64,000 bases of DNA from CAUZIZ01 sp965218775 (GTDB lineage: Bacteria; Acidobacteriota; UBA6911; RPQK01; JAJDTT01), in assembly GCA_965218775.1 (NCBI GenBank), contig CBDCLS010000006.1, forward strand, positions 1,364,001 to 1,428,000. The letters are read 5' to 3'. This document shows positions 44,919 through 54,180 of this stretch, one piece after another. Within the stretch, counting starts at the first letter, position 1, and every line of letters starts with the position of its first letter. A program made the translations under genes and the position numbers. The notes beneath the pieces were generated by a model that was not told where the DNA came from, ran no database searches, and saw only the letters and a program-made list of their open reading frames with translations.

Positions 44919-46661
44919 TCAGTACTCGATGGTGTGGCGCTCGAAGTGCCGGTGCAGTCGATACTCGATGTGGATGTCCAGATCGTGGAGACTCACTGCC
45001 GAATCGAGCTTGGGATCTCGCTTCCCAAGGGTCACGGACACGGTGTTTACTCCCTTCTTGAGAGCTTCCGGCGTCAGGGTGTACTCGAGAATATAACCGT
45101 AAGGACCCGGTATGAGGTTTTTAAGCATGCGAAAGTGCAGGTCGATCTCCCGTCGCTCACTCTGAGGCAGAGGCTTGTCGTTCAACTGGACCTGCACCTC
45201 ATGAAGAGCCGGATCCATGCCGCCCATCCGCAGGCGCAACCGGACCGTCTTGACCCGCCCCAGCGAGTTCCAACGCTCCAGGTCATCGACCACTCGCACC
45301 GGCACATCCACGGTCTTTCCCAGCGCCAGGGTTTGGGGCAGCAGCGCATCGATCATGCCGAACAGACCGGTTCGCCCCGAGTTGCGCGCCGCCAGGGAGG
45401 GCGCGTGGTAGGTCTTGTCGGCTGTGGCCAGCAAATCGGGGTGACCCAATAGGCGAAGCGTCTGATACTCTTCTGCCGACCAGGGCCAGCCGTTGGGATG
45501 GAAGGTCCCGTTGGCCAGACCGAAGCCGTCCGCTCCCCGATCGTAAGCCAGAGCCGCCGCCGTCCAGAGAATCTCCCGAGTGACGCTACTCTCCAGCTGC
45601 CGGCCGAGATAGCCGCTGAGTCCCGCCAGGACACGGCAAGACGTCGCCTTCCTAGCCTCCAGTGCCGCCGACAGGTCGATGTCCTGTTCCAGAAGGATGA
45701 TGGAATCCTGTGGAGTCTCCTTCTTGTAGGGACTCAAGCAAACCAAGCCGTCCACTAGGCCTTCCTTCACCCAGGTCTCCACCTCGAACCCTACGATTTT
45801 CCAATTCTTGCTGGGCCCGGCCGGAATGCGGACATAGATCCTCTTGCGTCGGCCCTGATCCTTTTCTGCCCGGTCGGCCACCTCACGGAGGTCGGCGATC
45901 CAGCGGGTCAGAATCGGCGCCAACCTCTCCACTTCCCGGAAGGGACTCAACGGACCGAATTCATTGTCGATAGACAGGTCCAGCTCGACTCCGTCGGTTT
46001 CATAACGCGAGAGGAGCTCCTCGAATATACGAAAGCGTTCCCGGCGAACCTCCAGATGCAGGAAATTCATTCGGTTGGGGCCGAAGAACCGGCCGAAAAA
46101 CCGGGCCTGGGGATGGTCGTCCTCGCCCACCCAGAATTGGGGATTGTCCAAGACGAAGTCCGAAGATCGGCCGTATCCAATCTGGACGGATCGCTCTCCC
46201 CCCAAGATGCACACTGGGCAAGTCGGCAGGTACCAGATGTCCTTTTCCTGGCAACGATCGCAGAACAACTGCATGGGGTCGTGCCCATTGGCCACCAACT
46301 GATGAAGATTCCGCGAAGCACGGTAGAAGATCAGGTGGACCCAGGTGTCCACGTTGTCACCCCACAGGGGAGCCACCTGACTACCGTACTGTACGACCCC
46401 GCCTTCCAGACCGGCAGAATAAAGCAGTGTGTCGATGCCGCTGTCCACCAATTGATCGACAGCAAAGGCAAGATCTTCGGGCTCCAGGGGGGAAGCGAAC
46501 TGATAAAGCCCGGAAGCGTGGCGCCCGTCGTCGTAGAAAAAGACCTTCGGCTCCGAGCGTCCTGACCGAGATTGGGGCTTCGCGGTCTCGGAGCTCGAAG
46601 AGCCCAGCACGGTTGCCGGCGCGGCCGCACTCACGGTTTGCAGAAACTCTCTTCTTTTCAT
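44919..46661 (-). CDS. Tat-exported TIM-barrel-like protein (glycoside hydrolase-like)
   Basis: A 580-aa protein with a twin-arginine leader (MKRREFLQTVSAAAPATVLG). The central region resembles family-10-like or DUF4015-like TIM barrels: DTLLYSAGLEGG, DGVELDLSIDNEFG (possible acid), RIYVRIPAGPSKNW, and GADGFGLANGTFHPNGWPW. A C-terminal beta-sandwich with VRLRLRMGGMDPALHEVQV is present. It is likely a polysaccharide-acting enzyme in the periplasm. The substrate is unknown. The gene is intact. Confidence 0.7.
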   Translation of the reverse strand: MKRREFLQTVSAAAPATVLGSSSSETAKPQSRSGRSEPKVFFYDDGRHASGLYQFASPLEPEDLAFAVDQLVDSGIDTLLYSAGLEGGVVQYGSQVAPLWGDNVDTWVHLIFYRASRNLHQLVANGHDPMQLFCDRCQEKDIWYLPTCPVCILGGERSVQIGYGRSSDFVLDNPQFWVGEDDHPQARFFGRFFGPNRMNFLHLEVRRERFRIFEELLSRYETDGVELDLSIDNEFGPLSPFREVERLAPILTRWIADLREVADRAEKDQGRRKRIYVRIPAGPSKNWKIVGFEVETWVKEGLVDGLVCLSPYKKETPQDSIILLEQDIDLSAALEARKATSCRVLAGLSGYLGRQLESSVTREILWTAAALAYDRGADGFGLANGTFHPNGWPWSAEEYQTLRLLGHPDLLATADKTYHAPSLAARNSGRTGLFGMIDALLPQTLALGKTVDVPVRVVDDLERWNSLGRVKTVRLRLRMGGMDPALHEVQVQLNDKPLPQSERREIDLHFRMLKNLIPGPYGYILEYTLTPEALKKGVNTVSVTLGKRDPKLDSAVSLHDLDIHIEYRLHRHFERHTIEY

Positions 46662-46782
46662 GTGATTCTCTCCCTGGTTTCCAGATCGAAACGTTGTCTA
46701 TACCTCAACTGTAAACCGCATGGTACCAGGAGTATGATTGGTTAACCCGGCACGTCACGTTCTGAAAATGAGCCGATTTTGT

Positions 46783-47245
46783 TCATCGGGCGATCAGCAT
46801 CGTCACCCGGTGCGACTCAGTGGTGGACGGGTGATGCATGAGGATGTCATGCTTGCCGTCCTTGTTGAGGTCCACCAGCCAGGTGTATTCTTCTTTGGGC
46901 ATGGCGACCGTCACCTTCTGAGGCCGCCGGGCGAACAGGTCCGGCCCCGGAACGCCGAGAAAGACGCGCAGTTCTTTCCGGCTCCTCCCCACCAGCAGGT
47001 CCGAGCGTCCGTCGCCGTTCATGTCGGTTAGCGAGTGCAGCACCCTCCCCGTCATGTCTCCGGTCGGCATGTGATCTTTACGCCGCCGGCGCATCCCTGT
47101 GGAGCGGCGAGCGAGGTTAGATCGTCGGAGTCGAATGCCACATCGGTGGTGAAGGTCTTGGCCTCCGGGGCAAACAGCCCACGCTGGTCCTGGAGATGAA
47201 CTTCGAAGTGGCCCTCGTTCCAGAACACCAGGTCGCTGCGACTAT
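46783..47245 (-). pseudogene. FG-GAP/VCBS repeat protein, C-terminal fragment, frameshifted
   Basis: One frame reads DSRSDLVFWNEGHFEVHLQD. After a shift near 47090 a second reads DMNGDGRSDLLVGRSRKELR and DLNKDGKHDILMHHP. The DxNxDGxxD calcium loops mark FG-GAP/VCBS propeller repeats of secreted proteins. The N-terminal part is gone. Confidence 0.7.
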
Positions 47246-47427
47246 CGCGGTGCGCTGCTGGCCGAGGACACCACTCTGAAGCGGGACCAGAGCGTTTCAA
47301 AACCGTACACTATCCTCAAACGCGAGCGCGGGACACGACCGCAGAGCGTATGTCGCTCGCACGGCGGGCTAGTGAAAAGACAAATGCGGGTTCGAAATGC
47401 CTTCTAGATTGACACCGCGCCCCCCTG

Positions 47428-47499
47428 GTAACCCGAAGCGTAAGCGAGGGACCACGTTGCGACAGATCCCTCGCTGACGCTACTGACGCTTCGGGTTAC
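47428..47499. repeat. Palindrome GTAACCCGAAGCGT...ACGCTTCGGGTTAC
   Basis: Arms of 14 bp plus an inner AGCGAGGGA/TCCCTCGCT pair form a strong hairpin. It resembles the palindrome at 8119-8212. It lies between two decayed genes and may serve as a transcription stop, but has no U-run. Confidence 0.65.
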
Positions 47500-47515
47500 T
47501 TTTTGCTCGTTCATC

Positions 47516-48788
47516 TTACCTCTCCGATGCCCCGGGCGCTGGCAGCAACTCAATGCCGTCGAGGTTGGGTCGGACGCGGATGCGGATGGACCAGAGAGCT
47601 TCCGTCTTCGCGTCTTGCGTCGTATGCCCGCCGGTGTGTATGTAGGTCGCCCAAACGGAAACCGTCCGACAGCTCAACTGCTTGGCCGTAACCGTAGACC
47701 GACGGGTCCACGGGGAAGCCCCACTTTTCGTTGGAACATCTCCAGGTCTCACCGCCATCGGTGCTGAACATCGCGCGGAAACCGCCTGCGCCGTAAGAGC
47801 CGTGGAGGCAGAGCAGCGGACCGTTCCGCAAGGTGATGAGCCGCGGCTCGAACAGGCGGATGCCGAAGGAAATCGGCGTGGTCCACGTGCAGCCGCCGTC
47901 ATGGGACCAAGCGATGTCCCCCTCGGGACGCGAGATGAGCACCAGACGGCTGTCCGGGAGCTGGGCCACAGCGGTCTCTGACATCTCATGGTCCGTGGAC
48001 ACTGTTGAGAGAAACTCCCAGCTCTCGCCACTGTCAGTGGAGCGACAGAATGCGACCATGTCGTGTTCCGCCTCGACAGTCCTGCCATAGACGCAAATCA
48101 GCGCTGAGCCGTCCTGCAGTTCGATGATCGGTCCGTCTGAGGCGTCGAAGACGAAAGGAACCGGCAGGCGTTTCGGCCGCTGCTCCCAAGTCCGGCCGTT
48201 ATCGAATGAGCGGATGATCCCCGTGAGAGTCGTCTTGGCTGGGTCGCGGGTGAGATCGGTGCCTGACGGGCCAGGGTATGTGAAGAGACTGCAGAGTATC
48301 GTGCCGTTCTGCAGTTGGCAGAAGTTGGGAGCGCGGTCGTCCCAGGGCGTGTCCAGGAGGACGGTGGGTCGTGACCATGTCTTTCCGCCGTCGGTGGAGC
48401 GGATGATCTCCGCGCGCCCGCCACGCGGAGCTTCAATGTCGGTCGGCATACCGATCTTCCTCCACTCCTCCATTTTCGTCGGGTTCGCGGTGAAGAAAGC
48501 GGTCGGCGGGGATGCGTGCCAATAGCCGGATGAGAAGCCGACCAGCATCGTTCCGTCCTGCAGCACGATGGGTGACTGCCACCCGACGAATCCTCGATAG
48601 CCGGGGTAAGGGTCAGGCTGGTTCACGCCTGGCCCGACCAGCATGCGGCGGTATTGACGATAGTCTTGAACAGGATCACCGCCCTGGAAAACCTTCACGG
48701 CAGGGGCGTTTGCATGCCGAGCGTCCTGTGCTAGTAGCATGGACGCAGCGCACGAGGCGGCAGCGGCAATTAGCACCACGGTCTTCAT
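47516..48788 (-). pseudogene. Secreted BNR-repeat (sialidase-like) protein with a C-terminal frameshift
   Basis: The first frame (48788 to ~47668) has a signal peptide (MKTVVLIAAAASCAASMLLA) and Asp-boxes STDGGKTWSR, SFDNGRTWEQ, STDSGESWEF, SHDGGCTWTT and STDGGETWRC. After YGYGQAVELSDG it changes to unrelated sequence, while the next frame continues VSVWATYIHTGGHTTQD to a stop at 47516. A one-base change near 47668 would give ~423 aa. Either a pseudogene or a sequencing error. Confidence 0.78.
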
Positions 48789-48937
48789 CTCGGGACCTCC
48801 TGGCTTGTTGACCCCAGTCTACCAGATACCGATTCCGCATCACGCAGAGGTGCGGGTGAAGAGCACTGGATCGTTCTCTGAAGGGGCCGTATTCGCGGAC
48901 CATGGGGTGATTCTATTGAAAGACCGAGGGTAGCTCC

Positions 48938-49290
48938 GAAGTAGTGTCGGTGTCCTCATCTCCAGTTTGGGATCCTGGAGGGGCTTCGTCGCCTGGCATA
49001 CCCTTTCCAATTTCTATTATCTGGTTTCATCTGGGAAGGGGGACCAACTCACCCGGGACTTCCTCCGGGAGCTGGTGGGTTTTATCGGTGTCGCCCCCAC
49101 CGCAACCGAGAGACTACGACAAGCCCTCTCCTTCAAGATGAAGGATCTGGAAGATGCGATGCAGGTGGCGCCTGCGATTGCCTGTCGAGCAGACCGGATC
49201 GTAACCCGCAACTTGAAACACTACCTCAGATCCCCAATTCCGGCTAAAAGTCCCTCCTCGGTGCTTAGCGAGTGGACTCGCTCTTCTTAG
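48938..49290 (+). pseudogene. PIN-domain protein, N-terminus missing
   Basis: The frame reads GFVAWHTLSNFYYLVSSGKG, then KMKDLEDAMQVAPAIACRAD and RIVTRNLKHYLRSPIPAKSP, the middle and C-terminal parts of VapC-like PIN nucleases. The first ~35 residues with the first catalytic Asp are absent and no good start is seen. It is therefore probably inactive. No antitoxin is recognised upstream. Confidence 0.7.
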
Positions 49291-49320
49291 GTCGTACCAA
49301 AGATCAGAAGCTATCACTTT

Positions 49321-49573
49321 TCAATGGGTCTTTGCCCAATGAGCGCGGGTTCCGTTGTGGTTGTAGGCCCAGCAGCGAACAATGGCTCCAGTTCGCTTGC
49401 TGGTGAACGCCGTCACCGAATCGAAGCTGTCCAGATCCGGTGCCTGGCGAACGATGTCGATCAGGTCGGTAGGACCCAAGTCAGCTTCGAGCTCTTCAAT
49501 CGGCCGAAACCGAACCGGCCATCAGGAAGACGGCCAAGACTCCAACCGCGGTGTGTAAGGATGATTTCATCAT
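49321..49573 (-). pseudogene. Small secreted protein with a frameshift
   Basis: A good ribosome-binding site (AGGAGAAG) precedes MMKSSLHTAVGVLAVFLMAG, a signal peptide that runs into a stop after SVSAD. The next frame continues RPIEELEADLGPTDLIDIVR and ends AYNHNGTRAHWAKTH. A base change near 49505 would give ~83 aa. Function unknown. Confidence 0.55.
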
Positions 49574-49710
49574 CGCTTCTCCTTTTTCCTCCCCGCGTTG
49601 TAAGTAGGTCGGGCATTAACATAGAAGATCAAGAACCGCCTGTTCCATGATCTCCTTGCCAATGAAGTTTCTTAGCAGCGCCACCGGCTGCGAGCCGGAT
49701 CATTCAGAAG

Positions 49711-49821
49711 GAAACTTTGGGTCCGGCGTAGCGGTGGGCTCCAGGCCGCCGTCCGAGCCAAAGGCTCGGAAAAATAAGACTTCGGCCTGGAGGCCAAAGC
49801 TACGTTCGCGAATGAAGTTTC
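49711..49821 (+). repeat. 111-bp palindromic repeat (MITE-like), copy 3
   Basis: The cleanest copy of the family; GAAACTTTGGGTCCGGCGTA opens it and CGAATGAAGTTTC closes it. It lies four bases beyond the end of a small membrane-protein gene. Confidence 0.82.
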
Positions 49822-49824
49822 AGG

Positions 49825-50265
49825 TCAGGAAAGAAAGAATCGATAGCCCGACGAAATCAAGAACCAGCAGCCCTTTAGGGTCAAGAGGGTGCCGAGTGTC
49901 GCGAATGAAATTCCGGCGGCATCGACGGCGTCGGCGATGTCTATGCCCCATCTGGTGGTCTTGCGGATACCCATCACCAGGAACGCGGTGATCGATATCG
50001 CCAGACTCACAACACCCCAGAATCTCCAGGCAGTCCTATTCGACTCTTGAAATGCACTGACCCCTCTCCAGAAATAGGCTTTGAGCGCTGGGGTAAGCTC
50101 TTTCCCATTCCCGCCACCAGGAGCGATATAACTCCATATTGAGGAGGGGGCACCGGTGACCCTTTCGCTGAAAGAGGGCGGCTCTTCCCTGGCCAGCTCG
50201 CTCAGCAAGAAGAGCTGCGTAGCCAGCATGGCCAAGGCTAGAACTGTTCCGATGAGGTTCCGCAT
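49825..50265 (-). CDS. Small membrane protein of unknown function
   Basis: A 146-aa protein from the ATG at 50265 (nine codons after the first possible start). Three membrane segments: LIGTVLALAMLATQLFLL, FWGVVSLAISITAFLVMGI and ISFATLGTLLTLKGCWFLIS. No domain is recognised. The gene ends against the 111-bp repeat, and its last residues (GYRFFLS) may have been changed by that insertion. From 50293 to 50687 nothing is recognised. Confidence 0.6.
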   Translation of the reverse strand: MRNLIGTVLALAMLATQLFLLSELAREEPPSFSERVTGAPSSIWSYIAPGGGNGKELTPALKAYFWRGVSAFQESNRTAWRFWGVVSLAISITAFLVMGIRKTTRWGIDIADAVDAAGISFATLGTLLTLKGCWFLISSGYRFFLS

Positions 50266-50687
50266 TCGTGTTGGACTAAATGTCCCGCTCAACTCAGCGA
50301 CGACGGGCGTGGGGACTTGCCGGGCTGCTGAGCTTCATTTCTTCAACCATCACTTCCGCCGTGAACCGATGTGGACCCCATTTTCAAGTGAGTTTCCTTT
50401 ATCTGAGAGCTGAGACAATCCTATGCCGAAAGAGTCAGGATCGGCAAGTTGGGAAGTCTGCGGGCTACTATCGCGGAGTGCTGGCAGGGTCAGCTTCCGG
50501 GTAGGTATCCGCTCGCAGAAGGCATGAAGTGGAGACTGGTTGACGCCGGCCTGGGGAGTTGTTAGGTTGCAATCATTGATTGGGGCGATGACAGTGGGGA
50601 CCTGGTCGGAGGCATTGGGGTTTCCCAATTATTCGGAGAATCTGTTACTCGGCCTTCGAGGCCCCATTTTCTTGGAGAGAAGGAATC

Positions 50688-51713
50688 ATGGGTCGAAGGC
50701 ATCTCCTGACGCAAGCTACCGCCCTGGCAGCAATATTGGGCCTTTCTTGGGCCCTCACGGGATCGGCTGAAAACGCGTGGATCGGGAACGCCTCCGCGGC
50801 CGCGGAGAAGATCAACCTTGCAATAGGATACAAAGTCGATCCGGACTGGCCTCGCAAGCCTGCCAAGTTTGACTGGGGAGACGTGCCCGGTGTCGCCGTC
50901 GATGCTGAGGACAATGTCTGGATGTTCAACCGAGGCAACGTCGCGGTTCAAGTCTATCGCAGCGACGGCTCTCTGTTGCGATCCTGGGACAAGCGCAGCT
51001 TCAAGAAGGCTCACCACATCACGATAGGACCGCAAGGGAATGTCTGGGTCGCCGACGAGGGTTCCCAGGTCGTCCAGAAATACACCCCGGAGGGAGAGCT
51101 TCTTTTGACGCTCGGCACCCCCAATGAGACTGGCGAGGACGGCAAGCACTTCAACCGTCCTACCGACGTGGCCATCTCTCAGGAGGGCGACGTTTTTGTC
51201 TCAGACGGTTACGGCAACAGCCGGATCGTCCACTTTGATAGCAAGGGCAACTTCATCAAGACCTGGGGAAAACTGGGGACGGCTCCTGGGGAGTTCGACG
51301 TCCCTCATTCCATCGTCTTCGACTCCAGGAACCGGCTCTACGTCGCGGACCGCAGCAACGCCCGAGTCCAGGTATTCGAAACCAGTGGAAGGTTTCTCGC
51401 CGAATGGCGGAATCTACTGGTGCCTTGGGGAATCTGGATAACGAAGGCCGACGAAATCTACGTCTGCGGATCTTCCCCCATGCGCTGGGCCAGCAAGGGC
51501 CGACTCGGGACACCACCCAAAGATCAGATTTTGCTGAAATTCAGTCCCTCGGGCCGGGTTCTTGAGCACTGGACCTTCCCGCTGGGAGAGTTGGGGAAGG
51601 AACAGCCAGGCCAGCTTAACTGGGTCCACGCGGTCGCCGTGGATTCACAGGGTCAAGTCTACCTGGGTGACATAAAGGGCCAGCGGGTTCAGCGTATGGT
51701 CAGATTGAACTGA
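50688..51713 (+). CDS. Exported NHL-repeat propeller protein
   Basis: A 341-aa protein with a GGAGAGAAGG ribosome-binding site and a signal peptide (LTQATALAAILGLSWALTGS). At least five NHL repeats form a propeller: GVAVDAEDNVWMFN, HITIGPQGNVWVADEG, DVAISQEGDVFVSDGYGNSR, IVFDSRNRLYVADRSNARVQ and AVAVDSQGQVYLGD. It resembles bacterial peptidyl-alpha-hydroxyglycine lyase-like proteins but lacks proof of enzymatic activity. It may bind proteins or sugars in the periplasm. It stands alone. The gene is intact. Confidence 0.88.
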   Translation: MGRRHLLTQATALAAILGLSWALTGSAENAWIGNASAAAEKINLAIGYKVDPDWPRKPAKFDWGDVPGVAVDAEDNVWMFNRGNVAVQVYRSDGSLLRSWDKRSFKKAHHITIGPQGNVWVADEGSQVVQKYTPEGELLLTLGTPNETGEDGKHFNRPTDVAISQEGDVFVSDGYGNSRIVHFDSKGNFIKTWGKLGTAPGEFDVPHSIVFDSRNRLYVADRSNARVQVFETSGRFLAEWRNLLVPWGIWITKADEIYVCGSSPMRWASKGRLGTPPKDQILLKFSPSGRVLEHWTFPLGELGKEQPGQLNWVHAVAVDSQGQVYLGDIKGQRVQRMVRLN

Positions 51714-51897
51714 AGCCGGTGCTGGTTTTCCAGCTAAGCTGAGGTGAAATTTCGAAAATCCCAAGGTACAAGATACAAACAAATTCCAAATCACAAGCAC
51801 CAAGTTCCAAACGATGCTGAGCATTATGCGGCGAAGTCCAACAGTGCTGCGAACGACGTGACTCGTCAGCAATATAAGCCCAGGTTCCAAGGAGATC

Positions 51898-52014
51898 ATG
51901 CCAAGACTTGCGATCCCTAACCTGACCTTGTTGAGTCTCATTCTACTGGCTGCGGACAAGTCCTGCCAGGAATTCGTTCGCTACATCGAATCCACCTTCT
52001 TCCGGGTCCAGTGA
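51898..52014 (+). CDS. Possible 38-aa exported peptide
   Basis: The ATG follows AAGGAGATC, a good ribosome-binding site. The peptide is a short hydrophobic leader (IPNLTLLSLILLAADKSCQE) and a charged tail ending STFFRVQ. It may be the remains of a longer gene. The rest of 51714-52088 shows nothing. Confidence 0.3.
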   Translation: MPRLAIPNLTLLSLILLAADKSCQEFVRYIESTFFRVQ

Positions 52015-52088
52015 GTTTTGAACGGTCTCACGAGGGTAGAAGGCGTGGATCTAACGGAGGCCGAGAGAAGGACAGGTGGTTACCACGG

Positions 52089-53237
52089 ATGAGAAAGGGA
52101 CAGGCTGTTATCGAACCCATCAAATACGGCATGTTCATCATGCCGTTCCATCCTCCCGACAAGCCTTTGTCGCTGTGCTATGAAGAAGACGTAGAACTTG
52201 TGGTCAGGGCCGAGGAACTCGGCTTTAGTGAGTTCTGGATCGGCGAGCACCACACCATGAAGTACGAGTCGATCGTGGTGCCGGAAGTCTTCATCGGTCG
52301 CGTCCTCGGCGAGACCCAGAAGATTCGACTGGGAGCCGCGCCGGTTTGCCTCAACCTGCACCATCCGGCCTACGTTGCGACACGACTGGCTTTTCTCGAC
52401 CACCTCTGCAAGGGAAGACTCAACCTCTGCTTCGGACCGAGCAGCGTCACCACTGATCAGGAACTGTACGGCCTGGATCCGAAAAAGGGGAGCGCCATGT
52501 CGCTTGAGGCCATCGACGTCATCCTGAAGTTGTGGCGGTCGGATCCCCCCTATGAGCACCGGGGTGAGTTCTGGCAGTTCTCGATCAAGGAACACGTCGA
52601 TGAGGAGACGGCGATCGGCTACATCCACAAGCCATTTCAACTGCCGCATCCGCCCATAGCGATGCCAGGTTTGAGTCGCAATTCATACAGCCTCAAAGTG
52701 GCGGGCGAGCGGGGGTACGCACCGTTTTCCGCTGCACTGGCCGCGGGCAATGCTCTGGCCGATAACTGGGCGACCTACGAGCGAGCCGCTCTGGGGGCCG
52801 GACAGCAGCCGAAGCGGGCGGACTGGAAAGTCTCGCGTGCTATCTTCCTCGCCGACACTACGCGGGAAGCAGCGGAACGGGCGCGTACGAACTCGGTGGG
52901 AAAGAACTTCGAATACATCGCAAGGCTTCTCGATAGAGGGCTGGGAAGGGGAATCCTCAAGCGTGACCCTGACATGCCAGATGTAGACTGCAATATGGAT
53001 TTCTGGTTGTCGGAGCAGATCATCGCCGGTGACGTGGACGAGGTGCTTGGCCGACTGCTAGCCTTGATGGAAGAGAGCGGACCTTTCGGCACACTTGTCT
53101 TGATGGGCTTTGACTGGGACGACAAAGCGAGCTGGTTGCGCAACCTCGATCTGTTCGCCAACGAGCTGATGCCCGCGCTGAATCGGGCGCTGGCCGTCCG
53201 ACAGAGCCGCGAACGACTTGACCTGTCGGCAACATGA
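52089..53237 (+). CDS. LLM-class flavin-dependent monooxygenase
   Basis: A 382-aa luciferase-like TIM-barrel protein. The ATG at 52089 is preferred to the in-frame start at 52011 because homologous sequence begins at IEPIKYGMFIMPFHPP. Typical motifs are ELGFSEFWIGEHHTMKYESI, RIRLGAAP-like KIRLGAAPVCLNLHHP, LCFGPSSVTTDQELYGLDP and PIAMPGLSRNSYSLKVAGER. It would use reduced flavin and O2 on an unknown substrate, with a flavin reductase encoded elsewhere. The gene is intact. Confidence 0.9.
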   Translation: MRKGQAVIEPIKYGMFIMPFHPPDKPLSLCYEEDVELVVRAEELGFSEFWIGEHHTMKYESIVVPEVFIGRVLGETQKIRLGAAPVCLNLHHPAYVATRLAFLDHLCKGRLNLCFGPSSVTTDQELYGLDPKKGSAMSLEAIDVILKLWRSDPPYEHRGEFWQFSIKEHVDEETAIGYIHKPFQLPHPPIAMPGLSRNSYSLKVAGERGYAPFSAALAAGNALADNWATYERAALGAGQQPKRADWKVSRAIFLADTTREAAERARTNSVGKNFEYIARLLDRGLGRGILKRDPDMPDVDCNMDFWLSEQIIAGDVDEVLGRLLALMEESGPFGTLVLMGFDWDDKASWLRNLDLFANELMPALNRALAVRQSRERLDLSAT

Positions 53238-53387
53238 GGCCAAGTTCCGAGGAGAGAGCGGACAACAGCCCAATTTCCCGGACAGCCTCGGAATTCAGGC
53301 CATGAACCTTGCTGAAGCAGCCGAGCACTCGGTATTTCGAGCAGCACGCGGTGTGAACTTCGCGTCCTTCCTTGGTTTCTCGCTGAT

Positions 53388-54131
53388 TCAGCCGCCCTGC
53401 ACCTTGAGTTCGTTCCACAGCTCCTGGTAGCGATGGGCGGGCATGCTGCTCCGGGAAAAGCTGAGCAGTGGAGCTCGTCGTGGCCCCATCTGCTCGACCA
53501 GACTCGAATAGGGAATATGGGTCTTCAGGAACGAAAAAGGGGTAGGCTGGGTGCCTTCGCAGATTTGCCGGTGTAGCGACTTCCGGCGGTCCACCATACA
53601 GAAGAAAGGAAGTACCTGGAGTTTCCGTGATCTCTTCTTACCCAGAATCTTTTCCAACTGCTCCAGTGAGCGCATTGACAGAATCGTGGGAATGGTGGGG
53701 ACCAGAAGGATGTGTGAGGCCACGAAGATACTCTCTGAGACCAGGGAAAGGCTGGGGGCGCAATCGAGGAAGACGCGATCGTACTGGCTACTCAAGGGAG
53801 CAAGGAGGCGGCGAAGTCGATCCGAGCCCTTCTTGGCTCCGTCCAGAACCAGATCCAGGTTGCGGTAGGAAAAGTCAGCAGGCAGAAGGTCCAGACCGGA
53901 AAAATCAGTTCCTTTGATCAACGAGTCAAGGCTGCGTTTTCCCCGGATCAGGCGCTTGCCGCCACCGCGGACCTTCGGCTTGATCCTGAAATAGAAACTC
54001 GTAGCCCCCTGTGGATCCAGGTCCCATACCAGGGTTCGGGCTCCCTCCAGACATGAGAGGTAGGCAAGATTCACTGCCGTCGCTGTCTTTCCCACTCCCC
54101 CTTTGCTGCTGTACGTTGCGATGATCTTCAT
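53388..54131 (-). CDS. ParA/MinD-family ATPase
   Basis: A 247-aa protein with the deviant Walker A KGGVGKTATAVNLAY and the motifs LVWDLDPQGATS and RVFLDCAPSLSLVSE. Chromosome or plasmid partition ParA proteins normally sit by parB, which is absent here. Instead it is 49 nt downstream of a CHAD protein gene on the same strand. ParA-like ATPases beside CHAD proteins suggest positioning of polyphosphate granules; that is inference. The gene is intact. Confidence 0.88.
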   Translation of the reverse strand: MKIIATYSSKGGVGKTATAVNLAYLSCLEGARTLVWDLDPQGATSFYFRIKPKVRGGGKRLIRGKRSLDSLIKGTDFSGLDLLPADFSYRNLDLVLDGAKKGSDRLRRLLAPLSSQYDRVFLDCAPSLSLVSESIFVASHILLVPTIPTILSMRSLEQLEKILGKKRSRKLQVLPFFCMVDRRKSLHRQICEGTQPTPFSFLKTHIPYSSLVEQMGPRRAPLLSFSRSSMPAHRYQELWNELKVQGG

Positions 54132-54180
54132 AGGACCGTCTTTCCGCTACGAGCGCCCGATTCCAACCAGACCCTCTGGG

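Noticed and set aside
53388..54131. Plasmid partition locus
   Set aside because: The ParA-like gene has no parB or centromere-like repeats beside it. The CHAD neighbour suggests another role.
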